From contig DASXEB010000011.1 of NCBI GenBank assembly GCA_036490335.1, positions 136,488-200,487 of the forward strand: a stretch of DNA of 64,000 nucleotides, read 5' to 3'. How positions within the stretch are numbered: the first letter of the stretch is position 1; every line of letters begins with the position of its first letter. The notes beneath the pieces were generated by a model. That model did not search any database, was not told the origin of the DNA, and saw only the letters and a list, made by a program, of their open reading frames with translations. The translations under genes were made by a program, and so were the position numbers. Shown here one piece after another: positions 57,154 through 64,000 of this stretch. Origin of the DNA: Palsa-1392 sp036490335. GTDB taxonomy: Bacteria > Verrucomicrobiota > Verrucomicrobiia > Chthoniobacterales > UBA10450.

Positions 57154-58041
57154 TCAATAAGGATTGGCCACCATGCCGGCGGGCGCCTTCGCTTCGACTT
57201 TGCCGTCGCGCACTCGAACCTTAAAACAAGGCTGCGTGTAAGTCGCCGGCCCGACCAGAATGCGCCCGTCTTCGATCGCGAATTTCGAGTAATGCCACGG
57301 GCAGGTGACCGTCTCGCCGTCAAACTCGCCTTCGGAAAGCGGGCCGCCGAGATGCGAGCATTTCTCCGCCATGACGAAAATTCGCCCGCCGCGCCTCACG
57401 ACCAAGACGGGAATGCCATCGACCTCGGCTTTCTCCATTTTGTTCTCGACCAGCTTCGACTCCTCGATTACCGGCTTATACTCGTTAGGCAATTCCTCCG
57501 GCGCGTGATTGACGCCGATCCGTTCGTTGTAAACCAGGTGGCCGCCGAGAAAGGCACCGGCCAGCGTCAAGCCGTAGCCGACGAAGCTGCTCGTTAGGCC
57601 AGCGCGCCGCTCGCCGCGCCGCCGTTGCCACCACGAACCGAGAAAGCAGCAGGTCGCCGCGATGTTGATGATGGCGTGGAGTGCGCCGACGCGCCGCGGT
57701 TTCTCGTAGCAATAATTCCAATCGTTCAACCCGGTGAAAGCCGCGCCGACCGCGCCGATCAAGCCGAGCCCGACCGCGAAATCCGAAGCGTTCGTCAGGC
57801 TCTCGTCGCCGCTCGAAATTTCGTAAACGTCGAGCACCGTCGCGGCCGTCCACGCGCCGAGCGGAATGTCGGTCAGCACCGGGTGCAACGGATGCCCAAA
57901 CCAGACGCCGTGAAAAAAATTCCGCAGCGTCTCACCCGCCGGCATCTCCTTCAGAAAAATCGTGTCCGCGATCGCGCCGAGCGTGGTCTCGACCGGCTCG
58001 AGCCACTTCTGGCCGTTAATAAAATCACCCAGCTTGTCCAT
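57154..58041 (-). CDS. Membrane Rieske [2Fe-2S] protein with DUF2231 domain
   Basis: Fusion of 295 residues. The start at 58041 (MDKLGDFINGQKW) is used; the longer frame overlaps the aminotransferase start region. Residues 45-175 hold the DUF2231 membrane domain (FGHPLHPVLTDIPLGAW and four helices), a fold known from putative quinone or heme-binding proteins. Residues 195-295 form a Rieske domain with CSH (Cys228, His230) and CPWHYSKF (Cys247, His250). Such fusions are thought to pass electrons at the membrane. It carries 9-mer copies at 57482 and 57591. Confidence 0.87.
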   Translation of the reverse strand: MDKLGDFINGQKWLEPVETTLGAIADTIFLKEMPAGETLRNFFHGVWFGHPLHPVLTDIPLGAWTAATVLDVYEISSGDESLTNASDFAVGLGLIGAVGAAFTGLNDWNYCYEKPRRVGALHAIINIAATCCFLGSWWQRRRGERRAGLTSSFVGYGLTLAGAFLGGHLVYNERIGVNHAPEELPNEYKPVIEESKLVENKMEKAEVDGIPVLVVRRGGRIFVMAEKCSHLGGPLSEGEFDGETVTCPWHYSKFAIEDGRILVGPATYTQPCFKVRVRDGKVEAKAPAGMVANPY

Positions 58042-58135
58042 GCTTCTGAATCGCAGATCGCGCGCGCCCCGGCTCCCGCGAGCGAGATGCCCGCGCGTGG
58101 ATGGACGCGGCCGGCCTCGCGCTCCACCTTGGCAG

Positions 58136-59218
58136 GTGATTCCGCACGACAAACTTTTCCTTCCCGGCCCGGTGGAGGTTTCGCCGAAAACGCTCGCGGC
58201 GTTCGCGCGGCCGATGATTGGTCATCGCGGCGAAGCTTTCAAGCAGCTTTACGCCACGATCCATCCGCGGCTGCAGGAATTGTTCGGGACGAAACAGCCG
58301 GTTTTTCTCTCGACCTCGTCGGCCTGGGGTGTGATGGAAGGCGCGATTCGTAATATCGTTAGGCAGCGCCTCCTTTGCTGCATGTGCGGCGCCTTTTCCG
58401 ACAAATGGCTCGAGGTCGCGCGGCGCTGCGGCAGGGAAGCGGAGCCGCTCCAAGTGGAGTGGGGGAGCGCGATCGATCCGCGCGCGCTCGAGGCGCGGCT
58501 CGCGAGCGGACGATTCGACGCCGTCACCCTGGTGCACTGCGAAACTTCCACCGGCGTCATGAATTCGTTAGGCGAAATCTGCGCCGTCCTCGCGAAATAT
58601 CCCGACGTCGTCTCGATCGTTGACACCGTCTCGTCCTTTTCCGCCATGCCGATTCCGATGGACTCGTTAGGCATCGACGTCATGCTTACCGGTTCGCAAA
58701 AGGCGCTCGCGCTCCCGCCCGGTTTCTCGCTCTTCAGCGTCTCGGAAAAGGCCTTCGGCCGCGCCGCGGAAGTTCCCGGCCGCGGCTACTACTTCGACTT
58801 CCTCGAATTCCAGAAACAACAGGCCGGCGATATGACTCCGGCGACGCCGAGCATCGGCCACATCCACGCGCTCGAGTCGAAGCTGGACGACATTTTCGAC
58901 GAAGGCCTAACGAGTCGTTACGCGCGTCACCGCCGCACGAACGCGCTCGTGCACGATTGGGTGCGCGCGCGCGGGTTTGAGTTTTTCGCGCCGGAAGGCA
59001 ACCGCGCGATCACCCTCACCTGCGTGAAAAACAATCGCGAGATCGACGTCGCCGGCCTAACGAAAAGCCTGCGGGCGAAGCATCATCTCGTGATCGATGG
59101 CGGCTTGGGCAAGTTGCAGGGCCAAACCTTTCGCCTCTCGAACATGGGCGACGAAACCGACGAGACGATCGCGCATCTGCTCGCCGCGCTCGACGATTGC
59201 CTCGGGGCGAAGGCTTAG
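58136..59218 (+). CDS. Class V PLP aminotransferase (alanine-glyoxylate/serine-pyruvate type)
   Basis: Enzyme of 360 residues from the GTG at 58136; the longer frame (57962) would overlap the divergent Rieske gene and lacks family residues. N-terminus KLFLPGPVEVSPKTL and MIGHRGEAF match the alanine-glyoxylate aminotransferase branch. Asp163 lies in SIVDTVSSF, and the PLP lysine is Lys189 in LTGSQKALALPPG. It interconverts serine, alanine, glyoxylate or similar amino donors; also possible is the phosphoserine-like or 2-aminoethylphosphonate branch. Five 9-mer copies in the gene. Confidence 0.87.
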   Translation: MIPHDKLFLPGPVEVSPKTLAAFARPMIGHRGEAFKQLYATIHPRLQELFGTKQPVFLSTSSAWGVMEGAIRNIVRQRLLCCMCGAFSDKWLEVARRCGREAEPLQVEWGSAIDPRALEARLASGRFDAVTLVHCETSTGVMNSLGEICAVLAKYPDVVSIVDTVSSFSAMPIPMDSLGIDVMLTGSQKALALPPGFSLFSVSEKAFGRAAEVPGRGYYFDFLEFQKQQAGDMTPATPSIGHIHALESKLDDIFDEGLTSRYARHRRTNALVHDWVRARGFEFFAPEGNRAITLTCVKNNREIDVAGLTKSLRAKHHLVIDGGLGKLQGQTFRLSNMGDETDETIAHLLAALDDCLGAKA

Positions 59219-59235
59219 ACGGAGCGCGCCGCTTT

Positions 59236-59358
59236 TGTCATCCTGAGCCGGCGAAGCGCGGAGAGGGACCTCACCGATGGAGTGCGCGGTCGCTTCTTTT
59301 ACGGGAACCTGGATTGCAGTTGCGAGGTCCTTCGCCGTCTGCGCGGCTCAGGATGACA
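59236..59358. repeat. Palindromic intergenic repeat (GTCATCCTGAG type), MITE-like
   Basis: A 123-bp element bounded by a 15-base inverted repeat: TGTCATCCTGAGCCG at 59236-59250 and its complement at 59344-59358. Inner arms AGGGACCTC and GAGGTCCTT also pair, so the unit could fold as a long hairpin. Elements with these ends are common between genes in several soil phyla, from memory. It lies between the aminotransferase and lepA. Confidence 0.65.
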
Positions 59359-59455
59359 GACCGTTTTCCCCGGGTTCGTTAGGCTGATTGCGTCTCGTTA
59401 GGCGCGAGGCGCTTCGATTGACCGCCTAACCGCGCGCCCGCATAGTGCGGCCTTC

Positions 59456-61252
59456 ATGGCGATCGAGCTGACGCGCAATTTTTGCATCATCGCGCACATC
59501 GACCACGGGAAGACGACCCTCTCGGATCGTTTGCTCGAGACGACCGGCACGATCCACGAGCGCGAGAAACAGGACCAGCTCCTCGATTCGATGGACCTCG
59601 AACGCGAGCGGGGGATCACGATCAAGGCGCATCCGGTCGCGATGCGTTACACGGCGAAGGATGGGAAAACGTATCGCCTCAACCTCCTCGACACGCCGGG
59701 GCACGTCGATTTCGCGTATGAAGTTTCGAGAAGTCTCGCCGCGTGCGAAGGCGCGCTCCTCATCGTCGATGCCGCGCAGGGCGTCGAAGCGCAAACCGTC
59801 GCCAACATCCACCTCGCGCACAAGCAAGGCCTCACGATCGTCCCCGTAATCAACAAAATTGACCTCCCCAACGCCGACCTCCCGGCGGTGCGACGACAGC
59901 TCGAAGAAATCCTCGCCATCCCAGCCGAAGAAGCGATCGAAGCGAGCGCGAAAATGGGCCTCGGCATCGAAGAAATTCTCGAAGCCATCGTCCATCGCAT
60001 CCCGCCACCGGCGCCGCCTGCCGACGAAGTTTTGCGCGCCCTCGTCTTCGATTGCGTCTTCGACATTTACCGCGGCGTCGTCGCCTACGTGCGGCTCTTT
60101 TCCGGGAAAATCGCCGCCGACACCAACATCAAATTGATGAACAACGACACCCGCTACGAAGTGAAAGAAGTCGGCGTCTTCACCCCGAAAATGTTCGCCC
60201 AGCCCGTCCTCAACGCCGGCGACGTCGGCTACGTCATCGCCAACATCAAGAGCACCGCCGACATCAAAATCGGCGACACCATCACCGACCTGCGCCACCC
60301 CGCCCGCGTCCCGCTCCCCGGCTTCCAGGAAATCCACCCCATGGTCTTCAGCGGCATCTACCCCATCAACACCGCCGACTTCGAGCACCTCAAAACCGCC
60401 ATCGGCAAGCTCCGCCTCAACGACTCCGCCTTCGTCTACCAGCCCGAAAGCTCCGTCGCCCTCGGCTTCGGATTCCGCTGCGGCTTCCTCGGCCTCCTCC
60501 ACATGGAAATCATCCAGGAACGCCTCCGCCGCGAGTACGACATGGACATCATCGCCACGTCGCCCAGCGTCATTTACGAAATCCTCACCACCCGCGGCGA
60601 AGTCATCCTCGTCGACAACCCCGCCCACCTCCCCGACCCGAGCGTGATCGACGAAATCCGCGAGCCGATCGTGCGCGCCTACATCCTTTGCCCGAACGAA
60701 TCGATCGGCGACCTCCTCCAGCTCATCATGGAAAAGCGCGGCGTCATGGACCACACCGAATCGCTCGACACCCGCCGCGTCATGCTCCATTGCGAGCTGC
60801 CGCTGAACGAAATCCTCGTCGACTTCAACGACAAAATAAAAAGCATCACCCGAGGCTACGGCTCCATGGACTACGAACACGCCGGCCATCGCGCCGCCAA
60901 CCTGGTCAAGCTCGACCTCCTCGTAAACGGCGAACCCGTTGACGCCTTCTCCACCATCGTCCACCGCGACCGCGCCGACGCCCGCGGCCGCCAGCTCGCC
61001 GCGAAACTCAAGGAAGTCATCCCCCGCCAACTCTACCAGGTCGCCATCCAGGCCGCCATCGGCGGCAAAATCATCGCCCGCGAAAGCGTCAGCGCGTTGC
61101 GAAAAAACGTCACCGCCAAATGCTACGGCGGCGACATCACCCGCAAACGCAAACTCCTCGAGAAACAAAAAGAAGGCAAAAAGCGCATGAAAAGCATCGG
61201 CAAAATCAACATCCCGCAGGAAGCCTTCATCCAGGTCCTGAAGTCGCAGTAG
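59456..61252 (+). CDS. lepA: Elongation factor 4 (LepA), translational GTPase
   Basis: Ribosome back-translocating GTPase of 598 residues, standard length. G1 AHIDHGKT (13-20), G3 DTPGHVDF, G4 NKIDLPNAD, and the LepA-specific C-terminal domain with KRKLLEKQKEGKKRMKSIG. Base use changes within the gene: up to about 59,800 codons end in G or C, as in neighbouring genes, while after that nearly all third positions are C and GCC replaces GCG. No 9-mer copy lies inside, unlike most core genes. Upstream are two 9-mer copies and a GTTAGGCG/CGCCTAAC inverted pair (59397-59431). Confidence 0.96.
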   Translation: MAIELTRNFCIIAHIDHGKTTLSDRLLETTGTIHEREKQDQLLDSMDLERERGITIKAHPVAMRYTAKDGKTYRLNLLDTPGHVDFAYEVSRSLAACEGALLIVDAAQGVEAQTVANIHLAHKQGLTIVPVINKIDLPNADLPAVRRQLEEILAIPAEEAIEASAKMGLGIEEILEAIVHRIPPPAPPADEVLRALVFDCVFDIYRGVVAYVRLFSGKIAADTNIKLMNNDTRYEVKEVGVFTPKMFAQPVLNAGDVGYVIANIKSTADIKIGDTITDLRHPARVPLPGFQEIHPMVFSGIYPINTADFEHLKTAIGKLRLNDSAFVYQPESSVALGFGFRCGFLGLLHMEIIQERLRREYDMDIIATSPSVIYEILTTRGEVILVDNPAHLPDPSVIDEIREPIVRAYILCPNESIGDLLQLIMEKRGVMDHTESLDTRRVMLHCELPLNEILVDFNDKIKSITRGYGSMDYEHAGHRAANLVKLDLLVNGEPVDAFSTIVHRDRADARGRQLAAKLKEVIPRQLYQVAIQAAIGGKIIARESVSALRKNVTAKCYGGDITRKRKLLEKQKEGKKRMKSIGKINIPQEAFIQVLKSQ

Positions 61253-61317
61253 TAAGGCCGGTCGCCGCCGGCACCTGGGAGGGACGACCTCCGCGTTGTC
61301 CAGTTCCCCCCGGGCAT

Positions 61318-61390
61318 TGTAGGGCAAGCGCCCCGCTTGCCATCGATATAACCCCAAACCCCCCGGGGCAGGCGGAGCGCCCGCCCTACA
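61318..61390. repeat. Inverted GTAGGGC...GCCCTAC intergenic repeat
   Basis: A 73-bp element: TGTAGGGCAAGCG...GCTTGCC (61318-61341) faces GGCAGGCGGAGCG...GCCCTACA (61367-61390) with about 25 bases between. This type of GC-rich inverted repeat is found dispersed in Verrucomicrobiota genomes, from memory. Confidence 0.6.
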
Positions 61391-61399
61391 ACCGCAGCC

Positions 61400-61421
61400 G
61401 GGACGGGACAGAGCCCGTCCC
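61400..61421. repeat. Hairpin GGGACGGG...CCCGTCCC
   Basis: Perfect 8-bp arms around a six-base loop (ACAGAG). It is another common intergenic hairpin type and may terminate lepA transcription; there is no U-run. Confidence 0.5.
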
Positions 61422-61436
61422 TCCACGGCAACACCA

Positions 61437-61660
61437 GCCCAAAAAAACCGGCGCGTCCCTTCGCCAAGTGGAGGCGGCGCCCTCGCCGGCTCCCTCCCCA
61501 AAAGAAAACCGGCGCATCCATCGCCAAGTGGCGCCGGCGCCCCCGCCGGCTCCCTTCCCCAAAAGAAAACCGGCGCATCCATTCGCCGAGTGGCGCCGGC
61601 GCCCCCGCCGGCTTCCCTCCCCAAAAGAAAACCGGCGCGTCCATTCGCCGGACGCGCCGA
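61437..61660. repeat. Tandem repeat, unit about 61 bp, about 3.5 copies
   Basis: Units begin CCCAAAAGAAAACCGGCGC and contain GCGCCGGCGCCCCCGCCGGC. Copies start near 61437, 61497, 61557 and 61619; the last is incomplete and the first is the most diverged. Both strands have long frames through it, only because the repeat lacks stops. Nothing suggests it codes for protein. Confidence 0.75.
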
Positions 61661-61768
61661 TCCTTATTTAATGCCGGCTTCCTTTATTCGTTAGGCAAGC
61701 CGTTGCTTAGTTGGTTGTGGTTAATTCTTCGCTGGCGACAGCACTACCTTGCCTTTCTGCTTTACTCG

Positions 61769-62084
61769 TTAGGGCGCGAGCTGGATGATGATCACGCTCC
61801 AGGGACCGGGCGCCGCGTTGCCGCAGGCGCGGACACGGAAGGCGTACTTGGTGCCGCTGGTCAATCCAGCGATCGCCAGCTTGGTTTTGCCGGTCATCTC
61901 GGCTGCATCTTCCCAGCCGGTCGCGCCAATCAGGTCGGTGGTGTATTGGCCCTCGTAGTTACGACCGCCGACCACCTTGCTCCAACCAAGGATGACGCGG
62001 CTGGGAGTGCCATTGATCTTCGTGGTCAACTGCGTCGGCGCATCCGTGATCGGCGGCAGCGGCGTTTTTTTTGGTTAAAGGCAT
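61769..62084 (-). pseudogene. Fibronectin type III domain remnant, probably frameshifted
   Basis: The minus strand encodes one recognisable FN3 domain: TTKINGTPSRVILGWSKV, QYTTDL, then IAGLTSGTKYAFRVRA and AAPGPWS. The frame is closed upstream at 62078. If one base were removed from the run of eight A on the minus strand (62065-62072), it would join in frame to an ATG at 62084 (MPLTKK then TPLPPITDAPTQL). The usual proteins with this domain have about 100 more residues before it. It is either a gene fragment, a slipped-strand (phase-variable) frame, or a sequencing error in a homopolymer. The stop TAA sits in an 8-base match to the dispersed word. Confidence 0.6.
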
Positions 62085-62216
62085 CGCACTATTGTTGGCG
62101 ACGCATCTGCAATAAGCAGCATCGGTGCCGCGCGCGTCGAAAGATTGAAAAACTTAGCGATGCCTCAGAAACCGCACTCGCACAGGTGCATATAGAGGCA
62201 AAAATTCTCGCGCAGT

Positions 62217-62552
62217 CGCCAATTCATCTTGAGTCATTGGCAATTCATCTTGAGTCATCGCCAAATCATCTTGAGTCATTGCCAAATCATCTTGAGTAAT
62301 TGGCAAATCATCTTGAGTAATTGGCAAATCATCTTGAGTAATTGCCAAATCATCTTGAGTCATTGGCAAATCATCTTGAGTCATCGGCAAATCATCTTGA
62401 GTAATTGCCAAATCATCTTGAGTCGGTGGCAAATCATCTTGAGTCGGTGACAATTCATCTTGAGTCATCGCCAGTTCATCTTGAGTCATCGCCAGTTCAT
62501 CTTGAGTCGGAGACGAAAGGTCTTGAGCAATTGCCAACTCCTCTTGAGTCGA
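62217..62552. repeat. 21-bp minisatellite, 16 units
   Basis: Sixteen head-to-tail units of 21 bp, each like (C/T)G(C/G)CAA(A/T)TCATCTTGAGT followed by CAT, AAT or CGG. Degenerate traces continue to about 62690. Since 21 is a multiple of three, frames stay open: on the minus strand from an ATG at 62558 each unit reads (A/P/S)(M/I/P)TQD(D/E)L, and one plus frame also stays open. Substitutions on the minus strand are conservative (Asp/Glu, Ala/Pro/Ser, synonymous Leu), which makes that frame the better candidate if any is coding. No ribosome binding site is evident. Confidence 0.8.
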
Positions 62553-62847
62553 AGACAAAAGCTCAAGATAATTTGTCGCCGGATGCTAAGTCGGAGACGA
62601 AAACTCAGGACGATTTGGCCGCTCCTCCTGAGTCGGAGACTATTACTCAAGAGCCATCACCAATTTATCTTGAGCTCGGGACAAAACCTTCGCGAGCTTC
62701 CTCAAGCTCCTCAAGGTCGCAGACGAGTTCCCTGCGAAGAAGAAACCTTGCGCGCGGCGACCAAGGCCCACATTAACCTTGTTCACAAAAAGCGCCGCGA
62801 AACGCTGCTACTTTTCAGCGAGCGAAGAACGAGGCTCAAACACGCCT

Positions 62848-63048
62848 GTGAAAAATCGGCTTCAATTAATCGCGGCCCTGGCACTCGAGTTCGCCGCCTG
62901 CCAAACCATCATTACAGGCCGCATTAAGTCGGGCAGGGCGACCACCATTTTCGTGACAGGCTCCGCTGCCCGCTACCTGGGGATAGCACTCTGCTTTATG
63001 GCCACAGTCCTGCTCTTCGATTGGTATGTAAAATTCAAGAAGGAGTAG
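62848..63048 (+). CDS. Possible small two-helix membrane protein
   Basis: Frame of 66 residues from a GTG at 62848 (an ATG at 62779 is in frame, but the added residues are unlike protein). Two hydrophobic segments, LQLIAALALEFAACQTIITG and YLGIALCFMATVLLFDWYV, flank a basic loop (RIKSGR), and the end is KFKKE. No family recognised and no good ribosome binding site, so this is only a candidate. It sits between the minisatellite and the integrase remnant. Confidence 0.35.
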   Translation: MKNRLQLIAALALEFAACQTIITGRIKSGRATTIFVTGSAARYLGIALCFMATVLLFDWYVKFKKE

Positions 63049-63059
63049 GCGTAAGTGTG

Positions 63060-63232
63060 GCCCACTTCCGCCATCTCGCGCGGATGGCGTTTGCCATCGA
63101 AACGATCTAACGCTCGATCCAGCGACAATAAGAGCGCTCGGCACCCAAACTGTAATGCTTCAGGCGCATCACATCGCGCACCTGTTCAAGGAGTCTTTTC
63201 CGCTTGCGGGCGCTGGGAGCAGTAGCTACCAT
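63060..63232 (-). pseudogene. Integron-type tyrosine recombinase, N-terminal fragment with stop and frameshift
   Basis: From the ATG at 63232, the minus strand reads MVATAPSARKRKRLLEQV, then RDVMRLKHYSLGAERSYCRW, then IER and a TAG where the family has Tyr. After a one-base frame change the match resumes as RFDGKRHPREMAEVG. This is the N-terminal SAM-like domain of integron integrases (family pattern LLDQVRDVIRLKHYS...Y..WI..FI.FHGKRHP). Everything after about residue 60, including the catalytic domain, is missing. It is therefore a dead fragment. It lies among repeats at the end of the window, in a gene-poor part. Confidence 0.75.
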
Positions 63233-63287
63233 GGGCGAAATGACTCCACCTTTCGCCATGTCCCTGCCCGTAAACAAGCGAATTATA

Positions 63288-63324
63288 CGGAATCATTCCG
63301 CAATTAAATACGGAATTTTTCCGT
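63288..63324 (+). promoter_or_regulatory. Two CGGAA-type palindromes upstream of the last gene
   Basis: CGGAATCATTCCG (63288-63300) and ACGGAATTTTTCCGT (63310-63324) are two perfect inverted repeats with the same half-site (CGGAA/TTCCG), centres 23 bases apart, ending 14 bases before the ATG at 63339. This looks like a pair of operator sites for a dimeric regulator. The DNA around them is A+T rich. Confidence 0.5.
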
Positions 63325-63338
63325 CGAATTCTCGTTAG

Positions 63339-63860
63339 ATGACTACGCGCACTCTGCTACTTCTTGCGCTGTCTGCATTTGCCGCGACGGCGCTCGCCGG
63401 GCAATACGACGATCTCGCAACATGGGCGAAGCGAGACAAGGCTAGTTCGCATCAGTTCATCGCTGACCTCAGCAAGTGCAATAGTGCAAAGGAAGTTGCG
63501 CTCGCTCTGCAAGCGAGCGCAACGCGACAGCACAAGCTCACGAGCGATCTGATCGAGCTTATCCATCAACATCCCGAGCTTCGGTATGTGCCGGAGCTCG
63601 GCCTAACGAACGAAGGATTTCGGAAGTGGGCCGACCAGCATCCAGAAGCCGCGGCGAAACGCGCCGCCATCCCACAGGCGCTCAAGATTGCAGAAGACGT
63701 TCGCGGTTACACCGCGAGTCTGCAGAACGACCCCGATTCGCCGGCTTCCGTCAGGACTCTGGCACGGTGGCGAGATGATCCTGATGTCATCGTTGCCACC
63801 AACAAGCTTCAGGCCGTTTTGGCCGACAGCGAGAAGCAACTTATGTCCACATTCAAATGA
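63339..63860 (+). CDS. Exported hypothetical protein
   Basis: Protein of 173 residues with a signal peptide (MTTRTLLLLALSAFAATALAG). The mature part is mostly alpha-helical and charged (DDLATWAKRDKASSHQFIADL, SAKEVALALQASATRQHKL, AEDVRGYTASL), without cysteine pairs or known motifs except one Cys. I do not recognise a family. Two palindromic sites lie upstream. The 9-mer copy at 63601 is inside. After the stop (63861-64000) I see nothing coding. Confidence 0.65.
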   Translation: MTTRTLLLLALSAFAATALAGQYDDLATWAKRDKASSHQFIADLSKCNSAKEVALALQASATRQHKLTSDLIELIHQHPELRYVPELGLTNEGFRKWADQHPEAAAKRAAIPQALKIAEDVRGYTASLQNDPDSPASVRTLARWRDDPDVIVATNKLQAVLADSEKQLMSTFK

Positions 63861-64000
63861 AGTCATCTAACCCCTATGAAGGGAGTCAAGCGCGGTAGCG
63901 GGTTTGAGTTTGTGGTTAGTTCATTGGTTTAGTAGGTGGTCAAGGGTGAGGGTTGGTTTTTGGCGACGTTTCCTCTTCGCCTGGCGCGTGGGTTTTTGCT

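Noticed and set aside
59426..61624. 732-codon frame on the minus strand over lepA
   Set aside because: It mirrors lepA; its low-complexity composition (runs of Asp, Val, Ala, Glu) is an effect of C-ending codons on the other strand, and lepA is certain.
61703..62299. 198-codon plus-strand frame
   Set aside because: Antisense to the FN3 remnant and then one frame of the minisatellite; no coherent protein character.
62217..62552. CRISPR-like array
   Set aside because: Units follow each other with no spacers and vary internally, so it is a minisatellite.

Overview
The window is high-GC bacterial DNA carrying housekeeping genes (acnA, holA, aroB, lepA, ymdB, tRNA-Arg, tRNA-His) around a long exopolysaccharide/secondary-metabolite locus. 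A soil or freshwater member of Verrucomicrobiota (Chthoniobacter-like lineages) fits best. The pointers are a TIGR04073-type exosortase-associated protein, a prepilin-like protein with an A-FTLIELLVV start, a Kelch protein with paired C-terminal domains of a type common in that phylum, an FN3 remnant, and intergenic GTAGGGC/GTCATCCTGAG repeats. This assignment comes from memory of families, not from a search.

Layout. 0-14.3 kb: a TerC-type membrane protein (cut by the window edge), a TIGR04073 protein, a serine hydrolase that runs into an antisense tRNA, two tRNAs flanking an unlisted 56-codon gene, a coiled-coil/TPR protein, aconitase, a peroxiredoxin, an L,D-transpeptidase, a membrane glycosyltransferase, a hybrid histidine kinase and gmhA. 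14.3-48.7 kb: an exopolysaccharide island. Its plus-strand run (14.7-30.7 kb) encodes GT2, two AlkP-family hydrolases around hddA, an acetyltransferase, GT4, an HlyD adaptor, TolC, a Wzx-like flippase, a TPR membrane protein and a very large GT39 protein. After it come two sulfotransferases, an esterase, secreted TIM-barrel hydrolases and a Kelch protein. At 34.5-41.2 kb sits a cassette of one amino-acid adenylation enzyme, two carrier proteins, two flavoproteins with the halogenase WxWxIP motif, a methyltransferase and hddC. 48.8-64 kb: holA, DUF4870, prepilin, aroB, amidase, ymdB, TPR, DUF885 peptidase, Rieske protein, aminotransferase and lepA, then a repeat-rich gene-poor end with tandem repeats, an FN3 remnant, a 21-bp minisatellite and a decayed integron-type integrase.

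How the genes work together. gmhA, hddA and hddC are three of the four steps to GDP-D-glycero-D-manno-heptose (gmhB is not seen), so the island probably builds a heptose-containing polymer. It would be assembled by GT2/GT4/GT39 enzymes, flipped by the Wzx-like protein, decorated by acetyl, sulfo and perhaps carrier-bound acyl or halogenated groups, and exported or trimmed by the envelope proteins and hydrolases.

The strongest unexplained signal is a 9-mer, TCGTTAGGC (or its complement GCCTAACGA). I count 60 exact copies, against about 0.5 expected by chance. They lie inside genes and between them on both strands: 26 before 14.3 kb, 30 after 48.7 kb, and only 4 in the 34-kb island, where a different word (GAGTTA/TAACTC) is enriched. 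The 9-mer often supplies stop codons and forms inverted pairs at gene ends. This resembles the DNA-uptake sequences of naturally competent bacteria.
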